This document shows, in pieces, positions 12,058-22,928 of a stretch of DNA of 64,000 nt; positions within the stretch are counted from its first letter, which is position 1, and each line of letters begins with the position of its first letter. Source of the DNA: Erythroxylum novogranatense (taxonomy: Eukaryota; Streptophyta; Magnoliopsida; Malpighiales; Erythroxylaceae); the NCBI GenBank assembly GCA_029891385.1, contig CM057231.1, positions 22,227,300 through 22,291,299 of the forward strand, written 5' to 3'. The notes beneath the pieces are model-generated. The model was not told the origin of the DNA, did not search any database, and saw nothing but the letters and a program-made list of their open reading frames with translations. Position numbers and translations under genes: made by a program.

Positions 12058-12993
12058 ATGGAAACACTGTCTACTGACCCTGTTCATTTATCGTCTACTT
12101 TATCTTTATCTTCTTTACCTTCTAGTGTAAAGCGTGTGTTATCAAACAAAATAGAAAATTTTGTAGAAATTACCCATGTACCTGTAGAAAATCATATTTG
12201 TGAGTTTTCTTTACCTTTGTTGAGTCCGTACAGTATATATTCTCGTGATCATTCTTGGACGAGAAGTATTCGTACTATCTTGTCTACGTCTAGACCTAAA
12301 GTTCGAGAAATCATCCAGAGTCCCAGATTGGAATAGTGTGGTCTCAGATCTACCACTGCAGAACAATATATAAAGCTTGAAATTCCTAAAGAACTGATCT
12401 CTTTATGAAGGAAGAAAAATCATACACATCTTCATATTGGAGCTATAAGACTTGTTCTTACTCTTCATGGAAGAAAGGGAATACCTGCGACAACCGGGAT
12501 ATCTCTTTTAGAAACTATCTACATAATGTACCAAAATGTTCTTATTGGTACCTTGCTGACAACACTCAACGATGGAAGTGTCATCTTGGCCATAGCACCT
12601 AATTTCAACATTAGATTGGATGATCCTACCTTATCTAAACGTCTGCAAGTTCAGATCCAGATCACTAGAGCAGATCAAGATCCTATAACCATTATGGCTA
12701 TTCTATATCACCAGATGATCTATCATCTACAAAATCATGCTTTGGACCTTAACTTCCTGAATTCCACTTTGGATGCACTTTATATGGTCGCTGATCATTC
12801 TAATGATCAGACTACTATCATTCTGATCCCGAAGCAACTACCAACACAGGAGCTTGAAAAGTTGATGCCTACTAAATGGATCACCAACTACCAAAAGTTG
12901 TTTCATGCACCTCACCGACATTCTTTTTATATGACGACTCCTCCGATTCTAAAGACATTGAGAGATGGAACTGTTAAGTCCATCTATGCATGA
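12058..12993 (+). pseudogene. Pararetrovirus movement protein region (broken)
   Basis: The first frame opens at ATG 12058, runs to 12336, is disrupted, and resumes in the same frame at about 12526-12993. The second part carries the hallmarks of the caulimovirus 30K-type movement domain: TLNDGSV, then the ADQDP and LQNHALDL segments, then VDHSN-like ADHSN and WITNYQKL. In living viruses this protein forms tubules through plasmodesmata. Here it is interrupted by stops and at least one frameshift between 12336 and 12526. The start was chosen because it is the first ATG after the leader and the frame agrees with the conserved part. Confidence 0.8.
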
Positions 12994-14399
12994 CCCAATG
13001 AAGATCCAATTAGGCCTTCAACATCTGGGGCAATCCTTATGATCCAGCCCATATATTCTCATACAGAAGGTAAATCTGGTCCTTCTATTCATTACCTGAA
13101 ATCTAATGGAGATCCAATCTATACCAGTCATCAGCGTGGACATTTTGTATGGAACATTGACCCATCTATGTGTGAACCCGATTGTGAGATCTATCTCAAC
13201 CCTGAGTCAGATAGTGATGATGATGATGAGAGATATGTAAGAAAAACAAGGAAGAAGGAAAAGCCTAAATCTCACTGTCAACCTCTCAACAATATCATCC
13301 CCTTAGAGATTATCCAGATCTAAACGATTCTAAAGGTCTATTGATAGAAAGATCCATAACTAAGTCTCTTATAGAGATGCTGAAGTCGTCTACATGTAGA
13401 TCTACATATAGATCTATGCCAGGGGTTCCTGTTATGACTCCTACTCCTATACCCTGTATGATGGTAAAGCCATACGAGGAAGATTTTCCTATATTAATAA
13501 GGAGTACTGATGAATCAACGTGAGTTATTTATAACACTTACATTCGAGCCACAGGACTCACTTCACAAGGAACATTTATGTCTAATCCATCTGATGAAGT
13601 TCTCAACTGGCAAACATCCAACGTAGTAGCACAAAAAATGTTCTAAAAAGAATTGATTCTAAGATGGATGGAATCAGTCAACAAAATCGTGCTACTCATC
13701 ATAAAATTGATGCAATTTCTAAACAAATGCAACAGATGTACTAGTCATATAAAGCACAAATTTAACATCTTGATGCTGAACTTCAACAATACATCTCTGC
13801 CCATTACATGGAGCCTGACTTCGATTTTAAAATTTGTGAGATACAAAAGATACAAGGAATTGTGCAACAAATGGAAGCCGATATGCATTCTGCATAATCA
13901 AGGATAATCTATGGTTCATCCTCAACAAATTTTCCAAATACACAACCAACATATCTGTCTCTTAAATATCAAAAGTATCCAGAAGAAGCTAACTACTCAA
14001 AGGTATTCAAATTCAATTATCCTTTGATTAGACAATATACACATCCTCAGACAACTCCGGAAAAACCAAGAAGGTCAAAATCAAAGTCAAAATCTGATGG
14101 TCTACCTAAACAAAGAGTTTATGAGTATTTATAGTTTCTTGAGCCATCAACCTCTTATACTCCCTTTGAACCAATCAATCAGTGGAGCAAACCATTACAA
14201 AGTCATACACCTCTAGGGTCTCTACCAAAAAGTTCAACCTTCCACCTCTTCTATTGGGAAGGACAAAGCTAAACAGACAGAGTTCCTTGCAACTCTAACA
14301 TCTAATCTCTTACAGAAGATTCAAGTTCTCAGTCATATAATACAGTAGCATGTTCTGAAGCCTCAGTTCAAACATCTGAAGTTTCTATAACACCATCTG
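12994..14399 (+). pseudogene. Pararetrovirus region between movement and coat domains (broken)
   Basis: Open pieces at 13039-13323, 13341-13523 and 13653-13907 alternate frames. The first encodes an acidic then basic stretch (SDSDDDDERYVRKTRKKEK). Later parts are glutamine- and serine/threonine-rich, and 13650-13900 has coiled-coil-like spacing. There is no recognisable enzyme motif. In related viruses this linker lies between the movement protein and the capsid domain. It is cut at 14399 by the solo LTR and continues at 16569. Confidence 0.6.
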
Positions 14400-15050
14400 T
14401 GTTGGACCCCAAATTTTTGTTTTCTTGAAGTTATTAAGCATGATTTTTTTTTGATTTATGATTTATGGTATAGTTTGATTTTATGGAAAATATTATGGAA
14501 AATTTGAATTTTTGAGATTAGTATGGAATAATGTTTATGGAAGAGTAAAATGTTTAAGGGCAAAATGGTCAAGGTATTGGAGTTTAGAAGTTTTAGGCTA
14601 AGTGTAGGAGGGTATAATAGTCCTTGCCCATGTTTTTAGGTTTAAGAAATTAAAAGAAGAAAAAAAAGAAAGAAGAAAAGAGGAAGAGAAAAAATAGAGG
14701 AGAAGAACGAAGAGAGTCGGCGGTGAGGGAGAAGAAGAGGAAGTTTGTTCCAGGCAGTTTTCCGACAGATTTCAAGCATTCTTAAGGTAAGATTAACTCT
14801 TTTATCTTAGTTTGAGTTGGATTGAACCTTTGTTTTGCTGGAAATGAGAAGAAATCGTTGATTTAGGGTTATGGTGAAGATTTGTAGATTTGCTTGGGTT
14901 GTTGTGTTTTTGATGTTTTTGGTGTTAGAATAAGTTCAAAATGATAGTATATGACTTGATTTATGGGTTGGATGTGTTGTAGTAGAAGAAGGGAAGGTTT
15001 TGAGGTTGATAATGGCGGATTCTGGGTTCGGGAAGACGAAGCTCCCGTCC

Positions 15051-15150
15051 GCACGTCGCGACGTGCACAAGGCTGCACGTCGCGACGTGTGAGACCGGGC
15101 GCCACGGCAAGCACGGCCGCTCGTCGCGACGAGCGGGCCTCGTCGCGGTG
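15051..15150. repeat. GC-rich palindrome cluster in solo LTR
   Basis: There are two perfect 16-bp palindromes, GCACGTCGCGACGTGC (15051-15066) and GCTCGTCGCGACGAGC (15119-15134). A one-mismatch copy lies at 15075-15090 and a half copy follows at about 15139. The surroundings are AT-rich, so this is a CpG-dense island inside the LTR. Each unit can form a hairpin. Confidence 0.9.
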
Positions 15151-15680
15151 AGCCCAATTTTTCCAAAATGGTTATTTTTAGTGTTTTGATCATATCTTTT
15201 GCTACAGAAGTCCTTTTGGGGTGATTTTAGAAGCGTTGCCAGAACTAGAGATAGATCTACAAGTCTTATGAAGTGATGAAGTGATGAATTAGTTTCTAAG
15301 AATATGGAATTTTGGATGAAAGTTAAGAATGGAACTTTGTTTCAGATGAATTATTGAATGAAATTTTGGTTCAGATTTTAGGAGAACAAGAGAGGCAAGA
15401 GGATCAAGAGGCTCAAGAGGAAACTCATTCCTAGGCAAGGCAAGCAAGGAATTCAGGTGGGTTCATGTTTATAATAAAGTATATAAGTTACTCATTGTTT
15501 AGTTCCAATCAAGCAAGATCTCATGATTTACATTACATCATCCACGATCGCATTGCATACTACCATGGATGATTATATTCTGCATTGTGATTTGCATTCA
15601 TGATTATTATCAAGATTTTTACAAAGGAGTTCTTTCCTTTCATGAATACAAGTGCATGAAATCAAGTATTACTTAAATAC

Positions 15681-15745
15681 ATGACAAGCAAGTTTACAAA
15701 CAAGTTTACAAGCAAGTGCGGCTTGGTAAACAAGTTTACAAGAAT
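15681..15745 (+). repeat. Short tandem repeat AAGCAAGTTTAC
   Basis: Four or five units of (A/G)ACAAGTTTACAAG-like 12-14-bp words follow one another inside the solo LTR, with one interruption (TGCGGCTTGGTA). Noncoding. Confidence 0.6.
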
Positions 15746-16568
15746 ATGAATTAAGCATACTTATGTGGGTTTGCGGTGTCCCTCACGATAGTCAAGTGCA
15801 CATTGACTCACTAAAAGGCTTCTCCCGCTTGCCCGACTGTGGGCATGTGGTTATCCCACAGGATCCCTCATGAAACTATGTCTACACATCAACATTTTGA
15901 TGGTACGTAGTACGTCATAAACCCGGACACCCAAACCATTATGATATGTTATGTGTTATGATTTATTATGTGACATGCATCATGAATTGTTTCAAGAATC
16001 AAGTATCTTTCAAGACAATGACATATACATGATCAATGATTATGATTTCAACAAGTACCACGGCAATGAGTTATTTTTGAATACTTTGCTTATTGCGATA
16101 TTATAAATATGTTCCTACGAGCTTTATAGCTCACCCCCTTTAATATCCCCCACACAGGTGACGAGCAAGAGATCGAGTGAGTCACGAGTTTCGGCAGCAC
16201 TCCCGTTTCTATTTTGTTATGTTTGTTTATTTTCAATGTTATATTTTTTGAAAGTCAAGACTTTAGTTATATTCCAAGTATCATTGGTTTAAGAGTGTTT
16301 TAGATTTTTGGCTCTTGAACTCAAAGTTGTAATTTGGTTTGAGATATTCTTAACGCTTTATGAAACTCATCTTTTGGAGCATGAATTATGAAGTTAAGCA
16401 TGAATTATAAATTTGTTATTAAATCACATGAAAGCAAGTTTCAAGTATGTTTTCCAGTCGGCCCATTAACCTTCCGCGGGTCTTTATTTCTAAATGTATT
16501 ATTAGTACATTTTCCCGCCACGCTCTCATGTCCGATGTTGGGCTCCGGTAGCGGGGTCCAACAATCTG

Positions 16569-17600
16569 AATCCTCATCTGAATAGATTTTTGAACCTTCA
16601 ACTGATTCTTCAGAAGAGTTTGTTGACCTATCAAAATTATCTAATGTTCTGATGATGATGCCTCAATATACTGAAGTTGAACCTAAAATTAGTGAAGTGG
16701 AATCCACATGTACTGAACTTTTCAGACCTGAACTAGCACCACAAGTAACAACAGTTCAACCAGTTGCATAGGCTAAAACCAAGCCTATTTTAGGACCTTG
16801 GTTTACATTCGATGATCTACCCCCAAAGAAATGGAGGGATAGAATACATGAATTTCGTGCATGGATTGATCTATAAATGATTAGACCAAATTATCACTTG
16901 CCAAATATTTTGTTTGAATTCACATCTTGTTTCACTGGTACTTTGCGAGAATCATGGAAAAGTATTAATGATTATTAACGCCTTCAGTACATTCAAGTCA
17001 CTATTGCCAGAGCACCACTTGGAATAATTCACAAAGAATTCATTGGTGACTTTCAGCTCATTGATAAACAAATCCGTCAAGAATATTTAGCAATGAAATA
17101 TTGTTCTCTTGATAAGTGTGATATCTAGAAGCATTACCAACAAATGACGGAAAGGTATTATCTCTTGAATAGATGGAATGATGTTAATCTTTGCTATATT
17201 TTATATCATACCTTCTAGATGAACTACAATCAGAACTACCAAAGGACCATAGTTTCTCTACAATGAGATATGTCAACAATATCTCTTGGAGAAATCTATC
17301 AGCTTGGATTATCTTCTCTTGATAAGTTATATGATTAGCATACCTTGTTCCATAATATCATTAAAGGTAGTCCAGTTCTCAAACAGGCTTGCAAGAAGCC
17401 TTATCTCTAGATCAAATGCAAAGATAAAAAGACTTGTAAGTGTCATAGCAAGAAGAAAGCTCATCTTTATCAAGTCTACCCTCGAAGAAAGTTCCACAGA
17501 AAGAAGGAAGGCTACAAGCCTTTGAAGAAAACCTATGAAAGGAAAAGCGATGACACAAAGAGAAGATTTATTCTGTTCTTCAAAAAGTCCTCACATTGAC
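16569..17600 (+). pseudogene. Pararetrovirus coat protein region (broken)
   Basis: Reading resumes after the solo LTR in an acidic, serine-rich segment. It then enters a core around 16790-17200 with GPWFTFDDLPPKKW, followed by FRAWIDL, the AMKYCSLDKCDI stretch and HYQQMTERYYLLNRWND. These are the style of the central capsid domain of petu-/florendovirus-type coat proteins. A lysine-rich tail leads into the zinc knuckle at 17615. In-frame stops are visible near 16770, 16876, 16978 and 17129. No intact capsid protein could be made. Confidence 0.7.
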
Positions 17601-17614
17601 AGAAGCCTACTCGA

Positions 17615-17656
17615 TGTTTCTTATGTGGAAAACATGGAAACTTTGCACGTACATGT
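17615..17656 (+). pseudogene. Pararetrovirus zinc knuckle with altered histidine
   Basis: The encoded peptide CFLCGKHGNFARTC has the CX2C...C frame of a CCHC knuckle. The residue at the fixed histidine position (9th) is Asn (codon AAC), and a His appears two residues earlier. The knuckle normally binds the viral RNA during packaging. The change is a single C-to-A-type transversion from CAC and suggests decay, though a shifted ligand cannot be excluded. Confidence 0.75.
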
Positions 17657-18280
17657 CCTTATGCAACTAAGAAAGATGTTAAGCTGTTGAAGCAGATGCA
17701 ATCCATTATGCCTATTCATTCCTCCAACAACTTCGAAGAATTGATTAAGGAGAAATCTCAAGAAGACAAAGATACCAAGTTTGCTATCTCTGTATCAACA
17801 TCAGAAGATGAAGAATCCTCTATTTCCTTTGATTTTTAAGAGGATGTTTCTCTCTATATGCTATAGTAGACTTGCATAAAAGTAGATCGTACACCAATTC
17901 AATGACCTTATGTCTAGATCCAACTCTTTCAACAGGACAAATATGATAAACCTATAAAGGCTATCGGGTTTATAGATATTGGATCTAGTCATACGATCAT
18001 AAAGCTCAATATCTTATCATCTAACGCATAGACTTCTCATGAAGAATATTTCACTACTACTGATGGTAACTCTTTCAAGATTAGGTTAATCACTAGAAGA
18101 AGAATCAAAATTCGATTCTTTCCTCAGTGTACAGTTTGGACTAAAATTCTTGGAAGCAATCTACCTGGACAGATATTCTAATTGTTATGGATACATATCA
18201 TAAAGTGTCACCTTTGCAGATCTTACCATAGGCCTCAGGTATCGATCACTATTCAGTCCATACATTGAAATCAAAAAAGT
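17657..18280 (+). pseudogene. Pararetrovirus aspartic protease region (broken)
   Basis: An acidic linker (EDEESSISFDF near 17800) is followed by the protease, whose active-site segment reads FIDIGSSHT at about 17970-17995. The usual D(T/S)G triplet is DIG here. Several stops break the frame on both sides, at about 17838 and 17866. In a living virus this enzyme would cut capsid and polymerase from the polyprotein. Confidence 0.65.
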
Positions 18281-19260
18281 GTTTGAACTTACCCAAGTTC
18301 CTACACGTTATACTGCACTACGAGATAAATTGTTAGAATACTGTCCTGAATCTCATGCACAGTTTACTCATCCATATCTTCTGTGAAAAAATGTTGACTT
18401 CTTTATAAATCTACCTTTTAAGAAGAAAAAAAAGATATCAATCCTACAAAAGCCACACATCCAAGGATGAACCTGATGATCTAAAGCTCGCACAAGATGA
18501 GTGTGCAATCTTTTTGAAGCAAGGATTTATCAAACCCATAAAGTTAGATTGGGCTTGTCATGCGTTCTATGTTAATAAACGTTTAGAGCATAAATGTGAA
18601 AAAAAAGAGATTAGTCATTGACTATAAACCTCTAAATGCTTTCCTACGGGATGACAAGTTTCCTCTACCAAAGATAAGTACTCAGGTACTATTTCTTAAA
18701 AAAGTTGTTATCTTTTCCATGTTTGACCTGAAAGTAGGATTTTGACAATTGGGTATTGACCCAAAAGAATGATATAAGACTGTATTCTACATTCCCAATG
18801 AACAATGCCAATGGACTATTATGCCATTTGGACTTAAAGTTGTTCCATCATTGTTTCAGAAATCCATGAGCCTATCCTCAAAAGTGCACTGATCTATATT
18901 GATGACATCTAACTGTTCTCAAAGACCCATGAGGAACATCAAGTCCTTCTGAAAAGATTTTTGGATCTCAATAAACAGTATGCCATTATGCTTTCGGCCT
19001 CGAAAAGCATTATTGGCACTACATAAATTGAATTCTTGGGTATGCATTTCAAAGATAGATTCTATGAACTTGGTCCACATATTGCAAAAGAGTTGTTACA
19101 AGTTCTTGATGAACATCTTACGGTTAAACATATACAACAATTCCTCAGAACTGTTAATTACATCCATGAGTTCATTCTACACATGGCAGCTTACACTTCA
19201 AGCTTATCCAAACTTTTGAAAAAGAATCCACCACCTTAGACAAAGGAACAAACCAAGGTT
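18281..19260 (+). pseudogene. Pararetrovirus reverse transcriptase domain (broken)
   Basis: Blocks in order: KQGFIKPIKLDWAC at about 18514, a VIDYKPLNAF-like stretch at about 18613, the FSMFDLKVGF block near 18715, MPFGLK near 18821, and the catalytic box YIDD at 18895-18906. After this come IEFLGMHF and HIQQFLRTVNYI to about 19160. The polymerase aspartates at YIDD are kept, but frameshifts separate the blocks and stops occur, for example right after YIDDI and before QLGID. The reading frame changes at least three times. Confidence 0.85.
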
Positions 19261-19745
19261 GTCAAGCATCTAAAGCAAATATGTTAGGATCCTCCAGCTT
19301 TAAAGATTCCTGACCAAGGACAAAGAATTCTACAAACTAATGCTAGTGACACACATTAGGGTGCTTTACTCCTTGAAGAAATCAATGACCAACGTTATTA
19401 TTGTGGACAAATGGCCAATTTAGTTCTTCTGAATGCCACTATCATATCAGTTATAAGGAGATTCTCGCTGTTAAAGCTATAAGGAGATTCTTGCTGTTAA
19501 AAGAGGTATTGAAAATTTTACTTTCCAGCTCACTCCTTATTACTTTGTCATTGAAATGGATAACACCTTATTTAAAATCCTTGATCAGTCCAAGAAAAAG
19601 ATTCCTAATAGTCAATTGCTTCATTGGTAAGAGTGGTTTTCCTCCTATAAATAGTCCATTCGACACATCAAAGGTCACAAAAATATCCTTGTTGATTATC
19701 TCTCTAGACCTTCAAAACCTCTTTTGTTTATTTCTTCCTCTTTGA
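19261..19745 (+). pseudogene. Pararetrovirus RNase H domain (broken)
   Basis: The first catalytic block reads LQTNASDTH near 19330. The Asp normally seen at the start of this block is Asn (AAT). Downstream is the glutamate block SYKEILAVK near 19455, which is partly duplicated: a short segment repeats at about 19456-19505 (AAGGAGATTCTCGCTGTTAA and AGGAGATTCTTGCTGTTAA). The end has a DYLSRPSKP-like junction near 19695. The domain would remove RNA from the RNA-DNA hybrid, but the substitution and frameshifts make activity impossible. Confidence 0.75.
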
Positions 19746-20146
19746 AACTTCCCATTCCATTATACTGGTTAATGGAGTTTCCCCAATTTGAAAAATATAA
19801 AAGGGTGTCTCTTCCTTTGTTTTCTACTCCTCCAACTACTGTTGTAGGACTTTTTCCACTTTTACATTAAAGTTTGTTTTATTATTTGCATCCCACTCTT
19901 CTTCAGCATGACATTTTACCAGTTCCTGGATTCTTTGATCCTATTAAACCTTATGAAATGATGAATCATATTTATGATACTATCCATGACTCCACCTTAT
20001 GGCATTTATGGGCAATGTTTTCCCTTTATGCATGTTCAATTGCCTTTTTGCCTCTTCATCTCTACCGTCATCTCTATGATCTAACCACTTCCAAGTCTCT
20101 CTTGTGGACTTTTCTTGAGTGGTTCCAACCCCTGGACAAACGGAGA
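19746..20146 (+). pseudogene. Pararetrovirus C-terminal extension (broken)
   Basis: After RNase H the same reading continues with aromatic-rich sequence (LYWLMEFPQFEKYKR, then VPGFFDPIKPYEMM and a hydrophobic LWHLWAMFSLYACSIAFLPL). A 91-codon open stretch from 19874 reaches the insertion of element C at 20147 and picks up again at 26298 in the same frame. I know of no assigned function for this part. Confidence 0.6.
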
Positions 20147-21900
20147 TGATAGATGCTTAATTGTTGACATTTTTAATTATTTACACTTAGCGATTAATGA
20201 TATAAAAATGCTTAAGATACTCATTTTAATTCATATATTATTTTAGGTACAATTTGGAAGCAAAGAAATTAAAGTGAGCCGAAAGCACAAATAGATCATT
20301 TTTCGAAAATTAATATCAACTTGCTTTCATGGAGGAAGAAGAAAAAATTTAAAAGCAGCAGTTGTAGGCCTAAAACGACAACTGGGGAATGAAATAAGCA
20401 AATAAAATGCAGCAGTTCAAATGACAACGTGAATTAAGTGTGCTGGAGTGGAAACACTGTGTAGAGGAGAGGTAACACGCAATAAACAAGCAACAGAGAA
20501 CAAGAGAAACAAATGTTTTAAGTTGATGTGTGACCTTTATTGGTCACATCATCAAACAGTAAGAAGAAGCCACGCTGGACACAAACATAGGGACGACGAC
20601 AACAAAGCAGAAGGATTTAAAAGGAGAGCAACTTAATTGTCCCATCAAGATAGCATAGTCTAAGAAGCAGTCCATCCACACACAAGGAGAACGACGTCGC
20701 ACAAGGAAGGGCCAGAAGGTTTTAGGGACACAACTCATTAATTTGTGGGAGGTTAAACGCAGAAGCTTGTGCGTTTTGCTAAAAATGCGCAAGCAGGAGG
20801 CCGCAGTAGGGTTTTTAAAAAGTTCAAGAGTTTATTTGTCGAAAGGAGGGAATACTGCCGGCGGAGGAGAGCAAGCAAAAACGCAGAGAGAGAGCAAAGA
20901 GTGGAGAGCAATGTTTTAGTTGATGGCGACCTTTATTGGTCACATCAACTAACAGTAAACACAAAGCTACAATGAGGAACAAGACAGTGTCGACACAACA
21001 CAGGGATGAGTAATACGGAGGCTCAAGTATTTTTTTTCAAAAAATATACATGAAGGGTTAGGCATTCTGACACCGGTTTAGAGGTAAAATTGATGCCAAC
21101 GACTTGGGTCAAGTATTTTTTTATTTTGTTATTTCTTTCTCTCATTAGGAATTGATTGTGTTATCCTATTTTAATTGATTTGGGTTTTGTGTATATATAA
21201 TCGAATTTTTGTTATTATTCGGTTATTTGTGTATGAACCCGTCGGATATTGTGAATTGATGCTTTTAATGCGTTCATTGAATCATTAATTTCAAGCCCAT
21301 TGCTAGAATTTCGATATAATCTGTAATTATTATGTTGAAATTCACGTGTAGCGATTAATGATTCATAATCATTAGGGATAACATGACCTAGGTTAAATGA
21401 CGCATCGTATGTGGTTGTTGCCTTGATTAATCGGTTTTCCTAATTCATAATGCTACTGCTTAATTAAATCTAGAGATCGTATCCTAGGTTGTTAGGTGGT
21501 TAGGTTTAATTAACGATCGTATCTTAATTAAAAAAAACCTAAAGGAAAACTCGGGTTAATTATTAACCCATGATTAATAATTTCTAGGAGAGATTAAAGA
21601 ACAACAAATTAATAAAATATGCTTAGTTAGGGTGTAGGCCGAGATTGAACCGAAGAACCGGATCTCTATTGAATTCCCCACCTTTTTCATTTTATTGCAT
21701 GTTTTCTTTAATTTGTTTTTATTAGTTAGTTTTATTTTATTTTCTTCTTTGAAAAATCCAAACCCCCCTTTTTCCTAAACACCAGTTAATTTTATTTCAT
21801 AAACTTTACACACTCTCTCTGTGGGATCGACCTAGACTTGCCACTGCTATAGTAGTAGTCTAGTTATTTTAATTTTGATTAGCGTAACGACGCGTGATCA
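20147..21900 (+). repeat. Left LTR of element C
   Basis: Runs from TGATAGATGCTTAATTG to CGCGTGATCA. It contains the hairpin TGTGACC-TTTATT-GGTCACA (20529-20548), a second GACCTTTATTGGTCAC at about 20928, and an inverted repeat at 20765-20794. Frames at 20448-20975 are chance frames of the LTR. Confidence 0.92.
20529..20548. repeat. Hairpin TGTGACC/GGTCACA in LTR of C
   Basis: Perfect 7-bp arms with a TTTATT loop. It is repeated in the right LTR at 24921-24940, and half-conserved at about 20928 and 25317 and in the C' LTR near 9805 (ATTGGTCACATC). Confidence 0.85.
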
Positions 21901-21905
21901 AATTT

Positions 21906-21923
21906 TGGCGTCGTTGCCGGGGA
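21906..21923 (+). promoter_or_regulatory. Primer binding site of element C (tRNA-Asp)
   Basis: TGGCGTCGTTGCCGGGGA lies 5 bp after the left LTR. It matches the 18-base Asp-type site of Athila-group elements with one change (GTC for GCC). Confidence 0.85.
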
Positions 21924-22043
21924 GTGCGATGTTTTAGTTTTTGTTTGTGATTTAATTGGTGTTTTGTATATATTTGTTCATGATTGATTTCTTTTCTATT
22001 ATTTTGTGATTTTTTCATTTTTTTTGAGTGAAAAAAATTTGAT

Positions 22044-22928
22044 ATGGACGGACGTAATTTCTTTTATAATTCATATTCTCAATCTTATAACAATGTTTGG
22101 ATTGATCAACCTAACTTTTGTTATGGATGGGATAATCAGCAGAATTACTTCCATGATAGTTTGCAGGACACAACAATTACGATATGCACGTAAGCTTCCT
22201 ATCACAATTCTGGTCCATCTCTGAAAGAGTTGATGTTGCAATTGCAGGAGAATACTTTACAATTCCAAAAGGATGGAGGGCAATTTCCAGAAAACACTTG
22301 GCCCCAAGATCCGGAGAGCCAACTTAGTTCAGGTGCATCTTTAGAAGAAATTGTCAACAAACTTGTTGCTAAAACTTTGCAATTTCAACAGGATATGCAG
22401 CAAGAAATGCAATAATTCCTACAAGAGACAAAGGCAAACCAACAAAGGATAGAAAACCTAATGGGTCAGATGACAATAAGCCTTGATCACTTGGAGTCGC
22501 AACGAGAAGAGGCGCAGCCGTATCAACCCAAGGTGTATCCAATTGAAGTTGCAGAAAATTTGCAAAGTGATGAGGAGTTTGAGAATTTTGAGATCAAACC
22601 TCAACGAATTGTTTGTGTCGAAGAAGTGGAGAATGAGCTCGAAGTTGCAAAGGACATATCTTTTAGCTCGGAGGTAAGTACTGAGTCCATAATTATTTTT
22701 GAGACTAACTCTTTACCTTTACATTACAGATTGGAGGAGTTAAATGATAAAGAAAAAGGTGAAGAGATGTTCGAAATATTTCCGAAGTGTATGGACTCAG
22801 TCGGGATTAAGAGTATGAGGATAGAGAAGATGCTAAATGAGGATGACGATCAACTAAGACCCTATCCGGAACTACCTCACGTAGAGGAGCCGCATGTAAT
22901 TCCCGAAGATCACAATTTTGTCACGTGA
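22044..22928 (+). pseudogene. Gag-like ORF of element C (two in-frame stops)
   Basis: One frame of 295 codons runs from ATG 22044 to the stop at 22926-22928, interrupted only by TAA at about 22191 and 22413. The N-terminal part has SQSYNNVWIDQPNFCYGW, recalling the YNPGW..HPNF.. segment in the C-terminal half of Athila gag. Residues about 120-150 (LQETKANQQRIENLMGQMT) match the coiled-coil-like segment that follows it there. The tail is strongly acidic (VEEVENELE, KMLNEDDDQLRPYPELPHVEEP). Capsid core and zinc knuckle are absent. Near-complete preservation of one frame in a helper-dependent element suggests it was under selection until recently. Function is unknown. Confidence 0.65.

Larger units (their letters stand above)
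14395..16568 (+). mobile_element. Solo LTR of a Tekay-like family with ATCTG target duplication (LTR 14400-16563)
   Basis: The LTR begins TGTTGGACCCC and ends GCGGGGTCCAACA, 2164 bp, flanked by ATCTG at 14395-14399 and 16564-16568. The start resembles the minus-strand start of element B's LTR, and the motif GGGCAAAATGGTCA (about 14560) is shared with the LTRs of D. Both place its sense on the plus strand. It interrupts the coat-protein part of the pararetrovirus, so it is younger than the viral insertion. A palindrome block lies at 15051-15150. Frames at 14869-15193 and 16388-16634 are by-products of LTR sequence. Confidence 0.88.

Noticed and set aside
14869..15193. Overlapping 60-85-codon frames on both strands
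   Set aside because: Created by GC-rich palindromes in a solo LTR. No protein similarity seen.
19791..19806. TATA-like AAATATAAAAGGG as a viral promoter
   Set aside because: It lies in the conserved coding frame after RNase H (FEKYKR), so it is more likely codons than a promoter.
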